From: a virus
IMG/VR virus record: IMGVR_UViG_3300020020_000154
Span: 1 to 24,441 of that record
Length of the DNA: 24,441 nt
Strand: one strand, 5' to 3'
In this document: in pieces, positions 21,469 to 24,441 of the stretch
Position numbering within the stretch: the stretch's first letter is position 1
How the letters are laid out: each line of letters starts with the position of its first letter
Program-made: the position numbers and the translations under genes
Notes under the pieces: generated by a model
The model's database searches: none
What the model was told of the DNA's origin: nothing
Seen by the model: the letters and a program-made list of their open reading frames with translations, nothing else

Positions 21469-23997
21469 ATGATATATGACCCGGATGAGCAATGTGACCA
21501 TTGCGGCGATCATGCAGTTTGGTCATTTGCTACTGGGCCTAAGAGTGCAAGGATAGCAGTTGTTACAAATCGGCGTGCGTCGGGTAAGTTCCTCGCCGGT
21601 TTGGAAGCGCAGCTCACTGAGCTAGGGCTAAATACCAGTGATATCTATTTCACTCCGGTCATCAAGTGCACAGACTTCGATACCTCGCTCACAACTAAGC
21701 AGCTGAAAGAGCATGCTGCTCAGTATTTGATTCCCGAGCTTGAGGAAATCGAACCTGAGTATATCCTGGCACTCGGCAATGAGTCACTACAGGTCATCGT
21801 CGGTAAGTCAGGCATCACAAAGTACCGAGGTAAGTTTTACGAAGCTCGTGGCGCGACAGTGATGTCGACTCTCTCACCGGCGGCAGTCAATCGTAATCCG
21901 GGCATGCTCAATGGATACATGGCTGATCTTCGACTCTTCGCCAACAAGGTGAGGGGCCGTGCTTCTGGCATTCCCGATCCAACGTATCTCACAGTAGATA
22001 CTAAGGAGAAGCTCAACAAAATGCTGAAGATCCTCGATATAACTGAGGAGATCTACATTGACATTGAGACCGATCGAGGGGAGTACTACAAAGATGAAGC
22101 AAACATGGTCAGCTTGGCCGCCACTTGTGTGGTTACCAGACCCGATGGCACAAAGGCTAGAGCAGTATTCGCCCTCCCGCTCTATCATCCTCAGTCGCCT
22201 TGGCGATCACGATGGCGTGAAGTCTTACGAATCATGGGCAAACACTGTACCAACATTGAGAAGGTTGTCGCACACAACAGTACCTTCGACTGCAAGTGGT
22301 TGATTTGGTCTGGAGTTAAACTCTATCCAACGTTTGATACAATGCTTGCGATCCATCTGCTAAATGAGAACGTGCAGAAGGGGCTAAAGCCCCAGGCAAT
22401 GGCACGACTCGGAGTTGAGGCATGGGGTATCGACACGGGTAGCCTACTGAATACGCCGCTTGAAGAAGTACTGCATTACAATGTTCTCGATACTTGGTAC
22501 ATGTTCTTTGTGAAGAAGCAACTGGTGGAGGAACTTGCCGAACAACCTCGACTGGCGCGCATCTTCGCATTCGAGACGATGCCGGCACAAAGAGACCTAA
22601 TCGACTCTGAGATCCGAGGCATTTGGATCGATATCCGACGACTGAAGGAACGCAAGCCGATTGCGGTACAGAAGCTAAAGGAAATTGAACAGCGGATTCG
22701 TGAGGCAGCCGAATTGCCTGAACCGGGCAGTGAACTTTGGCCCCACACCATTCGTCATCTAAAGACGATGGACAAGCGAATCGATCTGCTTGAGAACTTC
22801 AATGCCAGCAAGTTTGCACGATGGATGCTCTTCGAGTGGCTCGAGATGCCCGTGCTTGAACGAGGCAAGAAAAAGCAGGATGGCTCGCCCGGTGACCCTA
22901 GCATGGCTGAGGATGTCATCATGCAGCTGTATGAAGACACCAAACACCCTGCACTTCAGGGTATGCTTGATCGAGTAACTGCACAGAAGCACCTCTCCAG
23001 TTTCTTCAACCCCTACGAGGAGTTATACGATGAAGATCACCGAATCCATACAACTTTCAAGTTGGCCGGTACCGTCACGGGACGACTCTCTTCAGGAAAG
23101 GATGACCCAGATAAGATTAGCGGTTCTCGTGGTAAAGTCCGAGGCGTCAATCTTCAACAAGTGCCGCGCGATCCGTTTATTCGAGGACTGTTCGGCGCTC
23201 CCCCCGGCTGGACATTCGTAGAGGCTGACTACTCTCAAATCGAGCTCAGGGTAGCGGCGATGCTCGCTGATGAAACTACAATGAAGCACTTGTACTCTAT
23301 CGGCGCTGACATCCATCTTTCAACTGCAGCACGAGTTACAGGGCTTCCCGAGTCGGAAGTCACCAAGGAAATCCGCAAGGTAGTGGGCAAGCCCATCAAC
23401 TTCGGCTTTCTCTACGGTATGGGTTGGCGCAAGTTCATTCATACTGCATTCAGCAACTACGGTTCAGTATTCACTGAAGAAGAAGCACAAAACGCTCGCA
23501 AAGCATACTTCGAACTGTATCCAAAATTGCTCCCCTGGCATGCTCGACAGCGACGACTAGTCAATGAGTATGGTCGCGTCGTAAGTCCGCTAGGACGTAT
23601 CCGGCATCTCCCTGACATCTACTCACCCGATCAGGGGGTGCGCGCTGAAGCTGAACGACAGGCGATCAACTCTCCGGTACAGGGGTTCGCCTCCGACATG
23701 GCAGTCATCAGCATGATCGAAACGAACAGGTTGTTCAAGAAGTACAAGATTCAAGGTCACTGCCTTGGTCTGGTGCATGATGCGATTAACTATGAAGTAC
23801 GTGATGACCACCTGAAATCGGCACTGCCTATTCTCAAGGATACCATGGAGAACATGGATCTGGTGTACAAAAAGTTCGGTACAGTAGTCGACATTCCGAT
23901 CATTGCCGATGTCTCAGTCGGTCAGCACTGGGGTGACAAGAAAGAACTCACCCCCGAGCAGGTTTATAACTTTGAGTTGGAGTACAAGGGTGCCTAA
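21469..23997 (+). CDS. Family A DNA polymerase with uracil-glycosylase-like N-terminal domain
   Basis: Encodes 842 residues. Residues 1-165 resemble family-4/5 uracil-DNA glycosylase: CxxC (9, 12), 'LGLNTSDIYFTPVIKC' (Cys67), 'IEPEYILALGNES' and 'KYRGKF', but the usual catalytic motifs are altered (TNRRASG in place of GExPG; LSPAAVNR in place of HPSAxxR). The 3'-5' exonuclease follows, with D198-E200 (IDIET), D274 (HNSTFD) and Y337/D341 (YNVLD). The polymerase domain has motif A D587 (VEADYSQIELR), motif B K641, F645 and Y649 (KPINFGFLYG) and motif C 'VHDA' (D771). It is the replicative polymerase. No 5'-nuclease domain is present. It is probably translated from a leaderless message. Confidence 0.93.
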   Translation: MIYDPDEQCDHCGDHAVWSFATGPKSARIAVVTNRRASGKFLAGLEAQLTELGLNTSDIYFTPVIKCTDFDTSLTTKQLKEHAAQYLIPELEEIEPEYILALGNESLQVIVGKSGITKYRGKFYEARGATVMSTLSPAAVNRNPGMLNGYMADLRLFANKVRGRASGIPDPTYLTVDTKEKLNKMLKILDITEEIYIDIETDRGEYYKDEANMVSLAATCVVTRPDGTKARAVFALPLYHPQSPWRSRWREVLRIMGKHCTNIEKVVAHNSTFDCKWLIWSGVKLYPTFDTMLAIHLLNENVQKGLKPQAMARLGVEAWGIDTGSLLNTPLEEVLHYNVLDTWYMFFVKKQLVEELAEQPRLARIFAFETMPAQRDLIDSEIRGIWIDIRRLKERKPIAVQKLKEIEQRIREAAELPEPGSELWPHTIRHLKTMDKRIDLLENFNASKFARWMLFEWLEMPVLERGKKKQDGSPGDPSMAEDVIMQLYEDTKHPALQGMLDRVTAQKHLSSFFNPYEELYDEDHRIHTTFKLAGTVTGRLSSGKDDPDKISGSRGKVRGVNLQQVPRDPFIRGLFGAPPGWTFVEADYSQIELRVAAMLADETTMKHLYSIGADIHLSTAARVTGLPESEVTKEIRKVVGKPINFGFLYGMGWRKFIHTAFSNYGSVFTEEEAQNARKAYFELYPKLLPWHARQRRLVNEYGRVVSPLGRIRHLPDIYSPDQGVRAEAERQAINSPVQGFASDMAVISMIETNRLFKKYKIQGHCLGLVHDAINYEVRDDHLKSALPILKDTMENMDLVYKKFGTVVDIPIIADVSVGQHWGDKKELTPEQVYNFELEYKGA

Positions 23998-24262
23998 GCC
24001 TAGAGTTAAGAAACTTACCAAGCCCATTGAACATGGAACTTACAATGGGGCACAGGCCCACTATCGAATGGGTGAATCACCTTGTGGACCATGTCGACTC
24101 GCCAAGAGTGAATATCAACTTGAGCCCAACCGAGTGTACAAGAGGAAGGTAGCTGAGGGAAATCGAGAGCGACGAATGACCCAACGTAAAGCAGTTGCTG
24201 AATTGGTGCGCCGGCATAACGAAGAATACCTAGAGATTCTCCGCGCCTTGACCTCTCGCTAG
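23990..24262 (+). CDS. Small CxxC protein of the 'HGTxxG' type
   Basis: Encodes 90 residues from GTG 23990, which overlaps the polymerase stop and has GGAG 7 bases upstream; a longer upstream reading of the frame would lie inside the polymerase gene. 'EHGTYNGAQAHYRMGESPCGPCRLAKSEY' (14-42) has His15, His24 and Cys32-x2-Cys35, a likely metal site. This HGT..G...H...GE.PC..C pattern recurs in actinobacterial and actinophage proteins of unknown function. The rest is a basic helix (KRKVAEGNRERRMTQRKA) suited to nucleic-acid binding. Its last codons contain the -35 box of the next promoter. Confidence 0.75.
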   Translation: MPKPRVKKLTKPIEHGTYNGAQAHYRMGESPCGPCRLAKSEYQLEPNRVYKRKVAEGNRERRMTQRKAVAELVRRHNEEYLEILRALTSR

Positions 24263-24275
24263 GCGTTGATATGAT
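24248..24275 (+). promoter_or_regulatory. Promoter before the last, partial gene
   Basis: TTGACC (24248-24253), 16-base spacer, TATGAT (24270-24275). The expected start near 24282 gives a leader of about 37 bases with AAGGAG (24304-24309). The -35 box lies in the last codons of the upstream gene. Confidence 0.55.
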
Positions 24276-24318
24276 TATGCTATAGCAATGCAATCGATTA
24301 TCTAAGGAGTTGAAAACA

Positions 24319-24441
24319 ATGGCACCATCCAAATTACGCCCCTTTTATATCGTGGTAACACGATATGAGGAGCCAAAAAAGCGCCCAATCACTCATGCCT
24401 ATGGAAGCTATGAGGGTTGGACCAAGGCTCGAGCAACAACC
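24319..24441 (+). CDS. 5' part of a protein of unknown function (runs off the window)
   Basis: Only 41 codons are visible: a short basic start (MAPSKLRPFYIVVTRYEEP), then 'KKRPITHAYGSYEGWTKARATT'. AAGGAG sits 9 bases upstream of the ATG. The strand-like 'FYIVVTRY' followed by a turn suggests a small alpha/beta protein. Nothing identifies the family. Confidence 0.7.
   Translation, partial: MAPSKLRPFYIVVTRYEEPKKRPITHAYGSYEGWTKARATT

Noticed and set aside
23903-23989. Longer start for the small CxxC gene
   Set aside because: It would lie inside the polymerase C-terminus, while GTG 23990 has a ribosome site and the conserved part starts after it.
1-24441. tRNA genes, CRISPR arrays, insertion sequences, integrase/att sites
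   Set aside because: No cloverleaf-like GC stems with TTC-loop motif, no spaced direct repeats and no transposase or recombinase reading frame were seen by eye; a tRNA scan would be needed to exclude tRNAs fully.

Overview
The window looks like part of a siphovirus (long non-contractile tail) genome infecting a high-GC Gram-positive, probably an actinobacterium. The tail protein families, a carbohydrate-binding tail-tip protein and small 'HGT..G' and zinc-ribbon proteins all recur in actinobacteriophages. At least two genes also appear to be read from leaderless transcripts, which are common in Actinobacteria. Host and species cannot be fixed from the sequence alone.

Layout. Bases 1-14422 are a rightward structural operon. 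In order it holds the end of a head-region gene, two head-tail connectors, a tail-completion protein, the tail terminator, two small proteins, the major tail protein, tail assembly chaperones joined by a probable +1 frameshift, the tape measure protein, the distal tail protein, a 1484-residue tail-tip protein, a 708-residue DUF859-like minor tail protein and a small C-terminal partner. Genes are tightly packed with ATGA/TAATG overlaps. The main gaps flank the major tail protein and hold palindromes or hairpins that may set transcript levels.

Bases 14505-15283 carry two leftward genes, each with its own promoter: an 81-residue protein of unknown function and a lysine/alanine-rich, acidic-tailed putative DNA-binding protein. 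At 15284-15442 two back-to-back promoters share a perfect 8-bp inverted repeat. This looks like a regulatory hub between the late and early modules.

Bases 15443-24441 run rightward and are devoted to DNA and nucleotide metabolism: a zinc-ribbon protein, a pyrimidine-dimer-glycosylase-like protein, an SNF2-type helicase, a dNMP kinase, a dimeric dUTPase/dCTPase-like enzyme, two adjacent thymidylate-synthase-superfamily proteins, a dCMP deaminase, a family A DNA polymerase with an N-terminal uracil-glycosylase-like domain, a small CxxC protein, and the start of another gene. No lysis, integrase, tRNA or CRISPR feature is visible.

The most interesting part is the nucleotide cluster. Both thymidylate-synthase-like proteins carry Asp where dUMP enzymes carry Asn, which is the substitution seen in phage T4 dCMP hydroxymethylase. 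Together with a phosphohydrolase, a kinase, a deaminase and a polymerase, this resembles a T4-like pathway for making and incorporating a C5-modified cytosine nucleotide. That is inference and can be tested by analysing the nucleosides of virion DNA.
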